Part shown: in pieces, positions 32,924-46,400 of the stretch | Layout of the letters: the number at the start of each line of letters is the position of its first letter | How positions within the stretch are numbered: the stretch's first letter is position 1 | Assembly: GCA_026075535.2 (NCBI GenBank) | Contig: AP026548.1 | Location: forward strand, 7,068,001-7,132,000 | From: Tricholoma matsutake | Lineage: Eukaryota; Basidiomycota; Agaricomycetes; Agaricales; Tricholomataceae | Reading direction: 5' to 3' | DNA length: 64,000 nucleotides | Program-made: the position numbers and the translations under genes | The notes under the pieces: model-generated | What the model was told of the DNA's origin: nothing | Seen by the model: the letters and a program-made list of their open reading frames with translations, nothing else | Databases searched by the model: none

Positions 32924-35550
32924 ATGGACAAGGCAACTTCCATCATTGCTGCTCTCGACTCTGCAAAACTTCCTTCTACTCAACAGTTAGTCCTTTTCAT
33001 TGACTGGCTCGACAAAGACGCTTTCACTCGTCTTCCAATTGCCAATCTTTCTTCTCAAGGTCGCATTCTAGCTCAACGGATCCGCGAAATTCTTAATGCT
33101 TACAACTTGCTCATTGCCAACAAAAATTCTGACAACATTCTCCAAGAAGCCATCTGGCACTTGACAGAAGGTGACTACAATCGCACAGTCGCAACTGCTG
33201 CAGAGGCCTCTGCCACTGCAGACATTCAGTCTATCCGTGTAGCTCTCCACGCTCTCCTCTCTATTATCTGGTCTTCTATTTCTTCAGAATCTTCTTCACT
33301 TTTCACAGACTTTGCTTCTTTCACTCGTCTATCTCTCGCAGATGCTGCCGAGCTCTTGGAGGCTAGTGCCGGCCTCGCAAAGAAGAGCTTGCGTGAGATC
33401 GAGAGAGGTGTTCAAAAGGGAAAGAGAACACCCATCACAGGTAGGAGCAAGGATCGCGTAATGGAAGAGCAAGCCGATGTCAAGCTCAAGTGGGAACATG
33501 GCTTGGATACCGTCAAAACAGCAGGAGATACCGTCATCGATGCCACTCGTTCTGCTACTGCAACCGTGAAAGAAACGGCCGATAACACAAAAAACCGCCT
33601 TTACGATGCTTTTCTCAAGGTACTTACTTCCTTTCATTTTTTTTATTTTTTACACTTGTCCTTCACCTAATTTCTCTTTTAAAAGTTTTGCGATCGCACC
33701 CAGTCCGATCCAAAATACCGCGACGCCATCACCACTATTGTAACAATCCTTCAAACACGCCTCACTCAGTCTCTCAACACTGCCTCTGCCGCTCAAGAAT
33801 TCTCTCTCGCTTCCCTCATCAACGACCCCACACCCGAACAGCACGTCCCCGAGGCTTTGCGCATTTTCAAGACCCTGCTCGAGCGCGTCGCCCGCACCCC
33901 CCTCGATTCCGTCTTCAATGCCGCGCAAGCTTGCGTCGCAGCCATCGGGAAGGACTACGATTTACGAACGTGGTTCGATAACTTCTTTGACTATGCCAAG
34001 GCAAATTTGATCACGGAGGGATATGCGCGCTCTGATGCGAGTAAGGAGACCTGGGAGGTATTGTGCGCACGCTGGAAGTTGCTCATGGAGAAGGATTCCA
34101 AGTGGAAAGGGGCAGTGGAAGAGTTCAAGGCCGAGCTGAAGAAAGTCATAGACGGGCTAAAGGAAGACGAGGATCTGGGGCGCGTGAGAGCGGCGCATGC
34201 CCGCTTTGCGGCGGATTTGGAGAGAGGGCTTGTAGACGCAGGAAGAGAGGTCGAGATCAGCTTCGGAACCCTGGTGGAGAGAGCGACATGGTTCTGGCAG
34301 GATTTGTTCAGGGTATATCTCCCGCAATTTGTGAACAAATTGGAGAGCTTGCCCATCCCGAGGTGCATATACTTCTATTTTTACAATGATCCCGTAAACT
34401 GGACAAAGTATCACGCTACAGGGTCGAATATAAAGACTCCGAGATCGAGTTTGTCCTCGAGAACCTCGACATCTCGTCGCTCAAGCTCCACCCCTCGCAC
34501 GTCTTCATCCGAAATATCACAGATGTCGACATCAAGACCACCCCTGCTACCGACACCCATCCCATGCGTTCCCGCACTGCCATCGGCACACTCACCCGTA
34601 TCAAGCTGGAGGGTGTGCAACTCGCCTTCCGCGACGTCTCATTCTACTACAGGGACCTCGCCGCGTCTATGCTCTCCCCCGCACCCACAGAGCTCACTGG
34701 CCTCCTTGCGCTCACTCTCCCTGAAAACTCCATTACCCTCGAGTTGCAGGTCCGGCTGATCCCACACACTACCACCGGCCCCGGTTCGCGTGAGGCACTA
34801 GGGCACTTCTACGTAGTTGAGACAGTCAAGGTGCAAATCAGCCCCGAAGCGAAAATGGAGGTGCGAGAAAGCAACCACGGTGTGCTCTTGACCATGTTCC
34901 GTCCCATATTCGTGAGGAGGTTGAGGGAGGCTTTTGAGAGAGCGTTGGAGGGGCAGGTGAGGGGTATGGTGGAGTGGGTGGATGGCGTGGCGTGGGATGT
35001 GGGGAGGAGGCGGGAGGTGTTCGAAGATACGGGTGTGGGGAGGGGAGCGGCGCTATTTGCTGCTGTGTGGAGTGAGGTAGGACGCTTTAGGAAGAGGAGG
35101 GCGGGAGAGGGGAGGGAGGTGGGGTGGCGCGCGACGGGGACGGGGGTAGTACTTGAGCAGCGGGTGGGTGGTGAGGAAGAGGGCGAGGAAGAGGAGGGCG
35201 AGAGGAAGGTGAAGAAAGGAGAGGTGATTTTTGCTGTCGGTGCGGAGCCGCAGGTGTTGAGCGGGGAGAAACATGGTCCGCTTGCCATTGGGGCGGAGCC
35301 ATTGGGCAAGAGAGTGAGAGAGGCCATACGCGATGCGACTGGGGGCATGGATGTGCCTGTGATTGAAGAAGTGGGTCAGGGCGATGGGGGAAGGGATGTG
35401 CGGGAGCGGGCAGCGAGAGTGAAGCAGCAGGCAAAGGGGGTTGTTAGAGAGGGGCAGAAGAAGGTGGAGGGCTTTAAGAGAAGTGTGGAAGTGAAGAGGG
35501 AGGAGGAGATGAGGAGAGAGGGGTGGAAGAGTGATGCCTTTGATTTGTGA
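32924..35550 (+). CDS. HAM1-type (DUF4449, BPI/LBP-like) protein, 833 residues
   Basis: Three exons: 32924-33619, 33686-34362 and 34422-35550, with introns of 66 and 59 nt (GTACTT…AAAAG; GTGCAT…TACAG), phases 0 and 2. All joins keep the frame and give 833 residues. The N-terminal part is helical (TSIIAALDSAKLPSTQQLVL; DNILQEAIWHLTEGDY). The middle is rich in charged helices. Residues about 460-600 carry the landmark EIEFVLENLDISSLKLHPSH then VFIRNITDVDI, typical of the fungal family once called DUF5923/DUF4449 (HAM1_N/HAM1_C), related to lipid-binding BPI/LBP folds. The last 250 residues are highly charged. It probably acts at membranes in lipid binding, though the biochemical role is poorly known. 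Its 3' end faces the acyl-CoA synthetase 3' end 374 bp away. Confidence 0.85.
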
Positions 35551-35923
35551 TTTGGCTGTCAATCTTGCTACGAAAACTCGCCTGGTATGAACGTTTGAAT
35601 AAATCATCGATCATCGATTTCCTTTTGTTCGTACACCGAGTGTCCTAGTGAGCGTTTCTATCAAGTACTCACCTGCCCAATGTAGAATGAATCAGAGAAG
35701 AAACCGGGATCTTGTGCACTATCAAGTATATCCCAATATTGAAATTCTCTCGGATACAAAAGTGGATAGAAAGTCTAGCGGAAGCCATATAAAAAGTATT
35801 TATGCTGGAGAGGAAGTAAGTATGTAGATCATACAATCATCCGGTGGGGCTACGATAACGGATAGAAAGAGGTCAGTGCAGTGGATATCCAATGGTTTGT
35901 CCCTGCACTGACTCGGAGGTTGT
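35551..35923. other. Convergent 3' intergenic region
   Basis: The 373 bases between two converging genes probably hold both 3' untranslated regions and polyadenylation signals. A TGAATAAATCATCG stretch near 35596-35609 could be a poly(A) signal for the plus-strand gene. I see no other gene. Confidence 0.5.
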
Positions 35924-38211
35924 TCAGCGACGACCATAGATTTCCTGCAAGCACCACACTGCGTCAGAAAACCCGACCGACTTCGAAGAACCAAACGACA
36001 TACCTTGATCTCCTTCCCAAAGGTCTTGGCAATCTTCGCTCTCTGTATTTTCTGCGCCGCTGTGACAAGCCCACTTTCCGGTGTCCACTCATCCGGAGTG
36101 AGAATCACAGCCTGGAGCAGCTCCTGAGCTTTGAACCCGTTCTTCCTGCCCAGGGCATTGCACTCCTTTAGGATCAGTTCCTGGATTTTCTGGTCCTGAC
36201 ACAGGTCGCCGATGCTTGCAGAACTGCCACCATTCCCGATGGCGTGTCGTAGGTGCTGCTCATGGGGTATGACAATGGCAAGGGGCTGCGTGGCGTCTGG
36301 GCTAGCGTGCACACAGATGTTGCCGACAAGATTGCACGCTTTGTAAATGGACTCCAGGCGTTCGAGGGCGATGTACTGCGGTGCAACAGTTCAGCAATGC
36401 TTGGATAGGACGAAAACAACAACAATAGCGTACTTCTCCGTTTTGCAACTTGATGAGATTCTTCACCCGATCAATCAGCGATAGCGTGCCATCCGAGTTC
36501 CACTGTCCAACATCTCCCGTTCTCATCCATCCGTCCTTTGTGAAGATATTCTCATCCTCGTTCAGGTCCGGACGCTTAAAGTATCCTTTGGTGACCGACG
36601 GGCCCCGAATGCAGACCTCGCCCTGGGGTGGGTTGTTCGTCGATAAATACCCTGCTTCCTTTACATCGAAGAGTTTGATCTCAATCGAGGGCACAGGGAG
36701 CCCAACAGAGTCGTATCGCAAAAGCTCAGGTGGCATGATAGCACACATTCCGCAAGACTCTGTCATACCGTAGCCTACAATAATACGTCATTACGTTAAC
36801 TAGTAACACAAAGAGGATACCACATACCTTGCAGGATAGTTACCAATGCAATGTTCAAGAACTCCTGCGTCTCGCGGCTGATAGCTGCACCACCACTCAG
36901 TGCGATGCGCAAGCGTCCGCCGGTGGCAGCACGAACACCGCTGAAGACGGCAGCGTCTGCAAGTTGACTCAGAATAGGGGTATTGTGCTTCTTGACCGCT
37001 ATAGCACCACTGAACATGCTCTTCTTGATCGTTCCGCCGCTATTCACCTTGCTGATGATGCTCTTGCGGATGGTCTCCCACACAGCAGGGACGCCGACCA
37101 TGATAGAAGGCCTGAAAGCATTCATATCGCCCTTACAACCCCGCACGGAAGCATCTGTCAACGTCTTCACGCGCCCGTAACCGGAGGGCATGCCAACAAA
37201 CATAATGATCAGCTCGACGATGTACTCGAGCACGTGTGCGAGAGGTAAGTACGCCAGATAGCTGTCATCATAGCTCAGGTGATGGCCGAGGAGGGTGTAC
37301 ACTGCGGCCACAGAGGCAACGAGGTTGCGATGAGTGATACAGACACCCTTAGGATTACCGGTGCTGCCACTGGTATACATGATGCATGCCATGGTGTCGG
37401 CTTTAGGCCGGCGTGCCTCGAGAGGTTCTGCGGGCTTGTCCTTGCCAAGCTCCCGCAGTTCTGCGATGCTGAACACCTTGATATCGCGATTGCTGCGGAG
37501 GTTATCGAGGAGAGATTGTTTCGCATAGCCATCGTACACGATGTACTTGATGGAAGGTGCATTCGGGAGGACTTTCAATACAGTGGAAAGAAGTTCGGCA
37601 TTCGTGAAGAGACCTATGCAACTGGGCTCATTGAGTGAATGGGTGAGACCGTCTTCGCCGAGGGTGTCGTAAGCGGTTGCGATAGGGGTTGAGATTGAGG
37701 AACAGGCATGAGCTATTAATTGCCAATTTGGACTGACATGTTATGGCGTAAATCGGGAGAATAAGACAGAGGGGAACAAGACACACCTTGTCTGAGCGTA
37801 GACGTTGAAGACATCGTCAGTGGAGATTCCAAGGTGTAACATCGCACGAGCTATTTCGGAGACGACCTCTTTGACCTCGACGAAGCTGAGGAATTTGTAG
37901 TCGCTCAAACGGAAATACTTCCATGTCTTTTTCTCCGTAATTTCTTTGCCATCGACGACTTTTTTCACCTCTTTCACCTCCTCAACGACTTCGAGAATGT
38001 CTCGCCATCCAAGAGCATTCCTAGTTCCGTGACGGTTGGCAGCATGGGACAAGATGTCGAAGACAGTATCAACGCCCTCGATTGGTTGTGTAACCAAAGT
38101 GTCAGCGGTAAAAGCACATCTGCGAATAACGCCCTCGCCCTGTACTGGTTGGGAGACTTCGACGGAGCCTTTTCCGTAAAAACCAGGCCTAAGACTACGT
38201 ATACGAGACAT
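35924..38211 (-). CDS. Long-chain-fatty-acid-CoA ligase (Faa1/Faa4-like)
   Basis: Five exons on the minus strand: 37787-38211, 36828-37732, 36434-36774, 36004-36375 and 35924-35944. Introns of 53-59 nt all keep frame and give 687 residues, normal for the family. It activates fatty acids by adenylation and transfer to CoA (EC 6.2.1.3) for lipid synthesis or oxidation. The AMP-binding P-loop YTSGSTGNPKGV is at about residues 261-272, with the A5 motif YGMTES near 445. The TGD…W motif follows (GWMRTGDVGQWNSDGTLSLI) and then DRVKNLIKLQNGEYI, where the adenylating-fold hinge lies. The last exon is only 21 nt and encodes EIYGRR. An ATG 19 codons further upstream exists; the start MSRIRSLRPG was chosen because family members begin near here. 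Confidence 0.93.
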
Positions 38212-40471
38212 CGTGGAGGTTAATAACAGAAACGAAGTTAGCGGGTTCAATTTCAATTTGTACCCCAAATTATTACATACGCAAGTCCTGTCTTGCTCTG
38301 TCGATCAAATTGAAACATGGCGCGAAGCTTGCTGGCACATACAACACTAGTATGAAGAGGAAATATAACTGACTACGGGTGCTATAGAGGCCTGCTCCCA
38401 ATACGGTAAGCCCACCGGCATACGGAAATGGCCTTGCAGACTCGCGAGGCGGATTAACGCTGGTAACGCACATTTTCAAAGACCGCAACTTTATTACCCT
38501 CGGTTTACGCACACGCCATTTTATTTCATTAAGGGTTGTTGTCAGTGAACGCCAAGTTCTGTTTCCCGAGGAAGATGGATACCCTCACCCACAAGCCACT
38601 TGACTGCTGGCCGCAATAGCTCTCTGCCGACGACTCTGCCTCTCCATACATAGTCCCGTAATAGGAGCTCTGTTAGTCTGCGTATTCGTATTGCGATCAT
38701 AGAAAAATTCATGGAAAATGAGTGCAGCTCCGGCACTGCCACACATAACGCACAACAGGCACAAACATAAATACGAGCGTTAGGGGGTTCGAGTCTGCCT
38801 CAACAACAATCCATCCCTCATATTCCACTTCATTGATACAGGTGGTGGTAGGAAGTGGATCACTAGCTATACCAAATGTGGTGGTCTCAGCCTTTGAGGA
38901 CATCATGGTAGTGGGATTGACCATGACCGCGAACGCTTGGCCATTACTGCAGGACCCTGGATAATACCCACCAAGGCAGTTTCAAATTTTCGCAAATTTG
39001 TCCGGATTGGAACCAAGTAAGTCGGCGAAAAGTCTGTCGGCATGTCGGCTGACTGCTAGGTAATATACCTATTCATATACATGATCATGAATAGTACTTA
39101 AAGCAACGATGTATGACACTGCGTTGACTCGAGGACTCTGTGATCGAGCCGTGCTTTCTGTAATTCCCGCCGGTTTTGACTTCCGACAAGCAAGAGAATC
39201 ATCAAAATATCGTTGCGACGAGTGACGGCCTCCAACAGCACAAACAGTACACAACGCGAAAAAAAGGGTAAGAAATTCGAACCCGACAACTTGCCGACAG
39301 TATGGTGATTGGACCTCGGCGCTTTAATTACTTCTCACAATTGCACTGTGTCCTGACATGGATATGGCCTTACATATGGACAACCATCTCGTCCGGATAT
39401 CCATAACGGGTGTACTCCCAATTTGACCTCATTTTGTCCGGATCGGAACCCTGGACCGCCAAAAACTTTCCAAAAACTGTCCGGATTGGGTTGGGTCCCT
39501 CTTATCCGGGGTCCTATTACTGCCGTTTGCATGTTTCACAAAAACTGCACGTGATCATGTGCGGTGCGCTCTCACGTGCATTCCCTCACTTCTTCCATCC
39601 TGGTGTATCTACAAGAACGACTGCTTCACCGAAAGAGATCAACCAAGTGGAGCTGACTCTTCAACAACTCTTTCATGGATCTTCCTCCCGACCATCACTT
39701 CTGGCATCTCTTCAATATCTTTTCCACTCGATCTGTTGAAAATCGCACCATGAGCAAAATACTACCGCATCATCCATAGTGATGTGCACGGCTCAGCTGG
39801 CCGAGGCCAAGCCCAGAAAAGCCAAGCTTGGTGTAGCCATCTCAACGGCTTTCGAAGGCCTGTGGCTCAGGTTCAGAGTTTCAAAAGCTGAATGATCTTG
39901 TCTCGTCGTTACGGGTAGGCGTGGGGACTTGATACGGGTCACACCAGGAACCCTGAACGTTCACACAAATGCCTGAGGCGAGTGCCGATAAAAACCGGCC
40001 AAATTTTTCAAAATGTCTATGGCCCGACCGCGAAGAGTGCGAAAAGTGGCAGCTGCTCGAGCCCGGGTGAGCAAAGACAACAATGCTTGACGATAAAGAT
40101 GTCTGATGCTAATTGTCCTGACCAGCCCAGAGTTGGCGAACAGGTTTCCCTGGAACCCATCAAAATATGTCTGCTTATGGTATGTACATGAGTAAGGTGT
40201 GACGATTACGACTGCTGAGCGCTGAGTTCTCGAGTCTTATGCTCAATGCTCCGCAGCTCCAATATAGACTTAGCTTAGCGCAGCATCCTTCATCGTCAGG
40301 CCAACCGTCCCTTACCATTACACCTCAGCAAACGAAGTGTCAACTCCAATAGATAAGACAAGCGCATAGTGCTCAAAAATTCAATGACGGGTAGATGAAA
40401 GCTTTGCGCTTTATCTTGGAAAGTATCGCCTTGTTAAGAATTGGAGAAATACATGCGAATGCCTATATTAA
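38212..40471. other. Intergenic region without a recognised gene
   Basis: About 2.3 kb between the 5' end of the acyl-CoA synthetase and the 3' end of the sacsin-like gene. The first few hundred bases are probably the promoter of the former. Between 38985 and 39510 the word GTCCGGAT or close variants recurs five times (see findings). Other short frames have no supporting feature. Confidence 0.45.
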
Positions 40472-43400
40472 TTAATCGCCGTCTTTATGATTAACTACGT
40501 GTTCCATTATGGTGCGATTGTTTTCCCTGTATTTCTTACAACTCTCGACAACATCGGAGGCTGCTGCACGTTCAGCTCGTGTCTCAACTGTAGAATAGTT
40601 AGCTCCCGAATTGGTTTTTGCGAGGGAAAGTATCTGACTTATGGCGATAGTCTGGGGATCGACGAGCCGGATGATATCGTACTGAACGGTCTTGTGCAAA
40701 CTTGCAATGCACCAATAGTTGGATAGTTCCATGACTTCGAGAAGATCCAGTAGATCCGCTGGGATCATATCAACGCCCTTGTACAGATAATCTTCGAAAC
40801 AATGTGGCATCAGTTCCGATTACTTTTGGTCCATAGTGAGGGATGAGACTCACCAAGTACTATTTCCACACATCTACTTGAATGACCCACACGAACCTCG
40901 ACAGGAGAGTCGTTAGAGGCCGTCAGAGCTTCTTTATACGGGCCAGTGAATAAATGGTTGAAATAATCGCTGCACGTCGCCAGATAGGCGCGATGTGCAC
41001 AAATCTCGCTATCCTCTGTGTCGGGAATAAATACTACATCTGTAAGTTGACGTTGTTCGCGCATCGAGCAGAAAACTGAGCGCATCGATTCCAGGGATAA
41101 TTCCGGACCACTGACGGATGTTCTCTCGGGCAGTGTTGCGTCTGTGAGTTGCTTCACCCCAGAAACTATAAGGAGGTTTTTGAACGATAACAGGAACGTC
41201 TGAACAGGATGAAAGTTGCCTATGGTCCTCTTGGCCCCTAACAGCAAGTCATTAGCGGAGTGCCACTCCCAGATCATTGTTTTAGGGTCAGCGACATTCA
41301 AGAAAAGCTTTTGGGCACGGTACTGGATCATAGGCGTACAAGCATCTGAGCTTTGGTCAAGCCACATGTATGTCTTCTGCAGATCTTCTAAGACAGCTGG
41401 GTTTCCAGGGAAATCCCTAGACAATTCATTCACCAATATACAGAGATGTTGCACCTGAATGGTGGAAAGAAACACAATACTAGTCAGCCGCCACGGTTTG
41501 CAAACAGTCAGATAAATGGACCAACAACTTCCTGAACGGTGGGACATCCAAAACTCGGGTTAACGGTCATCATTCTACACTGGGATGGATCAGCAGCAGA
41601 GAGCACTCGTTGGGTCCAGGCAATTGCTTCATATTTAGGAAGGACGATATTCTTTGGAGCGACTACATCAGGAAGATCCCGATTCCGGACATAGGCCGAC
41701 ACATCTGTATAGCCCCTCCGAAGTCTTCTAGTAATCCGTGGAATGAACTTCAAGCTATCCCATTCCCGCAACGGGAGCTCGAAAGCAACGCGTGGTGGCA
41801 GATCATGACAGTAAGTCTGGAAAATGACCTTCGCACGCTCAACCCTGACTGTTGATAAACCACCCAAGACATCGATGGCACTGGCACATTCTCTGAACAT
41901 CTCTAGATCCAGTTGGCTCTCACACTTGAGCCCGAATTTCTCTATCAAGCGAGGCTCAAGATCACGAACAGCTGTCGCAACGAGGCGTTCAGAAACATAT
42001 CCGAAGGCTGCGAGAAACAACGGATTGCGCGCATATAGGGTGTCCGAGCGACACATCATGCCATTGGAATTTGGAACAAGAACCCACGAAATATCCCTAC
42101 AATTCAACACCGTTTTTAACAGTGTGTGGTATTTCTGGATATCCAAAGAAGGAAGTTTGCCATTAGGAAAATAAAGCGTGTTGAAGAAGTCAGGCCAGGT
42201 CATGGGATCTACGTTAAGGTGCTTCAGATTCACAGAGAATTGAGTGACGGGTGTTTTGATGAAGGGCTTCACCATATTGGCGGTGACATCGACAGGAAGC
42301 ATGGCAACATCTGTTGCAGGAAGAAATAGTAATTCATCCAGATGAATGGATGGCCAGATAGGAAGACATCGAGCTATTGGTAGCAGTTCATCGGGCGGGG
42401 TCTTGGAAATCTGTAAGCGTGCCCATCTCGCAATGAACCCATGGTCATCAGTGTTCAAATGCTGAAAGCGCTGCGCAATCGACAATCCAGTGGATGATTT
42501 CAGTGTTGAAAGCACATCGTTAAACTGAAACTCGGAAAATCCACGATCAGTCGACTGGAGAATCTTTCGAAGAGCTGGAGGGAGGTTTTCTGAATATCGA
42601 TCCACCACCGTCAGCCCGAGCTCAGCCAGGCATTTCCACAGCCTCAAATCCTGGCCGAAAGAACTGAGGATAAGAGATTGGTCCCTGCACCGAGAAATCG
42701 ACACATATCTTCCTTGTTGCACGGTTTGCACGAACGGGAAGGAGGAGATGCAATCCAAACGACAGTTGTCGTCCAAATCCAAAAAGGGATATTCAGACCA
42801 AAACCTGTCAATCCATTCTTGTTCGGATTGCTTAACTTCACTCCGTTCATCTCCTTGGGGTACAATCTCTTGGATCAATTGTTGAATATCGGGCACGGTC
42901 AACGGTCTAATGTTGAGGTTAAGGTCCAGATTAACAATATCGTGGAATTCAGGATGCACCAGGTGGTTTTGGAGGAAAAGAGGGTCACTGCTTTGTCGAG
43001 GTTCCCAGACAAAGTACATCGCAGCATTGCACGACCTTTCCTTGAACATCCCAAATGTGCCATCTGCCAGAGGTAGCAAAGGTAGATCTATCAGATTCCT
43101 CACATCGTTCTTGAATATGAAGACGAGGAACTCGTGCAGCTCCTCCCATGTCAGTTGGGCTGCTAAGTTACCAGAATACCGAAGTACCTCACTCTTGATA
43201 AAGAGGGGCGTCACTGGTTCAATCATCGTGTTTTGTAGTGCTCTCCAGCGAAATCGGGCAGGGAGAGAGATCAATCGATGAGGCTTCAGAATTTTGAGGA
43301 CCTTTTTTAACACAATTGGGGATCCAGGGTCCAAGATGATAGCCTCTTTGGGAAGCAGCGGGCGCACAGGCTGCATAGCATATTTAGGAAGGAAGACACG

Positions 43401-46400
43401 AAATTCCGTCCCACGGAGATGCACTTGATAGAATGATGAAACAAGAATCTTGGAGACCGATCCCTCTTCCACATGTCCAGGCCACCACAATTTGTTGTGA
43501 CCGGCATGGCTAAGTAAGGTAGCTAGGAGAAAATTATACAATGGTGGAATCACAGACTCTAGAAGCCATTGGTTGTACTTTGACTCCACAGTGTCATACA
43601 CATCGAATCTGATCTGTCTCCTGTCCGACGACAAGATGAATGGTGCCGTGATATGGACAGGCAAGGCAATCGATACAGGAAGTGGCAGCGTGGAGAAAAA
43701 CTTAAACTCTCCTCTGGGAGTAAGATCCGGTGAATCTAGCCTTGCAGCAAGTCCAGTGACGATCGGTGACCGCAACCGATATGCCTCGGATATTGAGGAA
43801 TGATCAGAGAACTCCTCTCGGGAGACCGCTGTCGACACGACATTCCACTTCTGAATTTTAACGGAAGCAGCTTGTGGAAGGGAGATTTCCACAATCTTGG
43901 AGCAATATCTACCATCTACATGTTTGCCCTGGCGATTTGCAGAAATTATCTGTTCCTTTGAAGTAGTACCCACCGTATCACGATGTAGAAACTTGATGAC
44001 CTGGAGTTTCGTGAAGAGTAGAAACTCATGAGCCGCCTGCAGGAAAGGGCGGACAACATCATCTTCTATCGTCCTTGCCATCCATGTGTTCTTTGAGATA
44101 GAGTTCCCGCAAATATGCGACGGGTTTCTTAGTGGAAGTCTGAAAATAGTCTATCACAAAATTAGCATCAGTCAGATAGCATGTGGGGTCATGACCGACC
44201 CCATTATATACCGAGGATGACTGCGTGAATTGAAAGAAGCCATTCAGGGAGGCGAGCTGATCGGGGTAATACCTATTGTCGAAATATCACAGGTGTATAA
44301 GCATCAGGTTATACACGGAGGTTACTTGCCTGTTCATATGATCCAAAGTATACCGTACAGCATGGTGTCCAAGTGGGTCTTGCGAAGGGTTCAAGAAAAC
44401 CACCCAATCACCAGACACAATTGTGACCACCTAATGAAAGTGAAGTCACATTCCCTAAACCACAAAAACTTAAGCGCAACTGACCTCCGAAAAGTGAAAC
44501 ATGGTCAGGGCGCCATATCCAAACTGACCGATACTGTCATTCCTTTCTTGCTTGCTACCAACACCAATGTTGCAAATTGCAGCGAAGTCATTTTCGCTGA
44601 ATGTACCGTTATTGTAGATGACAAGTGAAGGGCATGCTTGGAACTTATCCATCGCACGAGACATATTTTTCTCCCCTGAGTTTGGGTACTCATCGATGAG
44701 AATACAAAGCTCGGTTGCTCCAGCATCAGCAGCATTGGCAACAAACTCGGTCAAAAGCTGTTTCGCTGTGTAATCTTTCAGCTTATTACGAATTGTAGTG
44801 ATCAACTTCTCCCCCATATCATTGAATATCGCAAACTGCAAACCAAAGGGTTTGATGTGGAGCATTGTGGCGAGGTCCCCATTTAGCGCGGGATGAGCAA
44901 TGTGGACATCGTTTGAGGTCGGACAGGGCTCAACACCAATGTCGTTATAGCGAACGGAATCAATAGAAAGAAGATGGTTTTCTGAATCGGGGACCAAAAC
45001 CTCCCTGCATTGTTCTTCGCTAAGATCAGGAGGCAGCAGTTTCAAGAGAAGAATGGCCTTCCGTGCGATTGCATTCGTCGGTGTTTTTTTTTGGAGTGCT
45101 TTCAAGTCTTGGATAATCGTAGATAGCAGAGGCCTAAAACTAGTTAGACAACACAAGGAAGAAAAACGATATGATCGTACTTCTCGGGGCATCCCATGCG
45201 TGACAAGAATTCTCTTTGCTGTGCTTGACCGAAAGAAAGGAAAGAAATATCGTAGAACCCCACACTGGGTGATGCACCAGAAAACACGGCATGTAACGTA
45301 TCAGCCAATTTCTCGCCAGAAACAGGGATCCATGGCTTATCCGCAATGATTTTGCGCAGATAATGGAAGTCATCCTCAAGGAGGTCACGCCGGCTGAGCT
45401 CCTTGATCAGGATCCAAATCCTTTTACATGCTTCGCCACATGGGAGATTAAGTACTCTCAATAGCTGGTCAGTCAGAACCTGGAAGCGCAAAGGTTTATC
45501 CCAACCCAACGCAACTTTCAGCGAATGGGAAATCACAATCCCAGGTTCGACCGCTGCAAGAACTTGATCAAAAAGCTCGCTTTGGTTTTTGTCGCGACAA
45601 CTCTCTGCATCAAGCAGACCTCTCTTCGTAGGAAGCCATTTGAGTTTGTGATCGATTCTCAAACCAGCACAGTTAAATCCTGAGGTACACAGAAGTTCAA
45701 GGAGTCGACGGGACAGCGCAATGATATCAGGCCCATCGTGGGGAGTTGCAGAAGAGATGAACCGGATTCGCTCCATCACGATGTTGGCAGTAAGAGTGCC
45801 CTGCATTACGCGAAGGAGATGCAGACCTTTGATGAGCTGATCTTGGTCATCTGCCATCTGAGGAAACCGATTATCGTGTGGAAGGAAGAGGGGCGCGATA
45901 TCGGACTGAGGATCGATGACATGCTCTGGAGCCTGCGAACTTCCATCTGTCACGAGTACGAAACGTTTTTGGCTTAGAACGTGTAGCACATCGGGAGGAA
46001 TACTGTTTCTAGGTTCCGCCATGTACTCCACAAACGCGACCTTGGTCTGGACTGACTGTGAGGCAAAGTGTTCCAAGGCCAACAGAAGAATGGCGTATAC
46101 AGACAAAGGTACATATGGGTTATTCAAGACATTGAGAAAAGATGATCCGGCCAGTGACCCATCAAGGAAGACAGTGCCATGTACCACAGGTAATATCCAG
46201 AGACTTTCCATGATGACACTTCTGACTTGGGTCCCATCAGGAATGCTTCCCCAGACAATGGTCGGGTGTCGTGACCCTGTTTGTAACAATGGAAAAATGG
46301 GTATCTTCTTCAGCTTTTGTTGTCGTTCGAAAGTAAGAAGATTATTGCTAGAGTGATCGAAATGTCTCAAAAGTGTGTGGGCAGCCCCTTGACCAAGTCG

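Noticed and set aside
34809..35607. Long minus-strand frames of 115-184 codons
   Set aside because: They are the complement of the purine-rich last exon of the HAM1-type gene and contain only Pro/Ser/Leu-rich low-complexity sequence.
38780..38800. tRNA T-arm look-alike (gggttcgagtc)
   Set aside because: No pairing T stem, anticodon arm or acceptor stem at the proper distances.
39265..39290. Minus-strand T-arm look-alike (gggttcgaatt)
   Set aside because: The flanks do not form the stems of a tRNA.
41610..43803. Plus-strand frames of 66-132 codons inside the sacsin-like gene
   Set aside because: They are antisense shadows of the long exon at 41526-44150.
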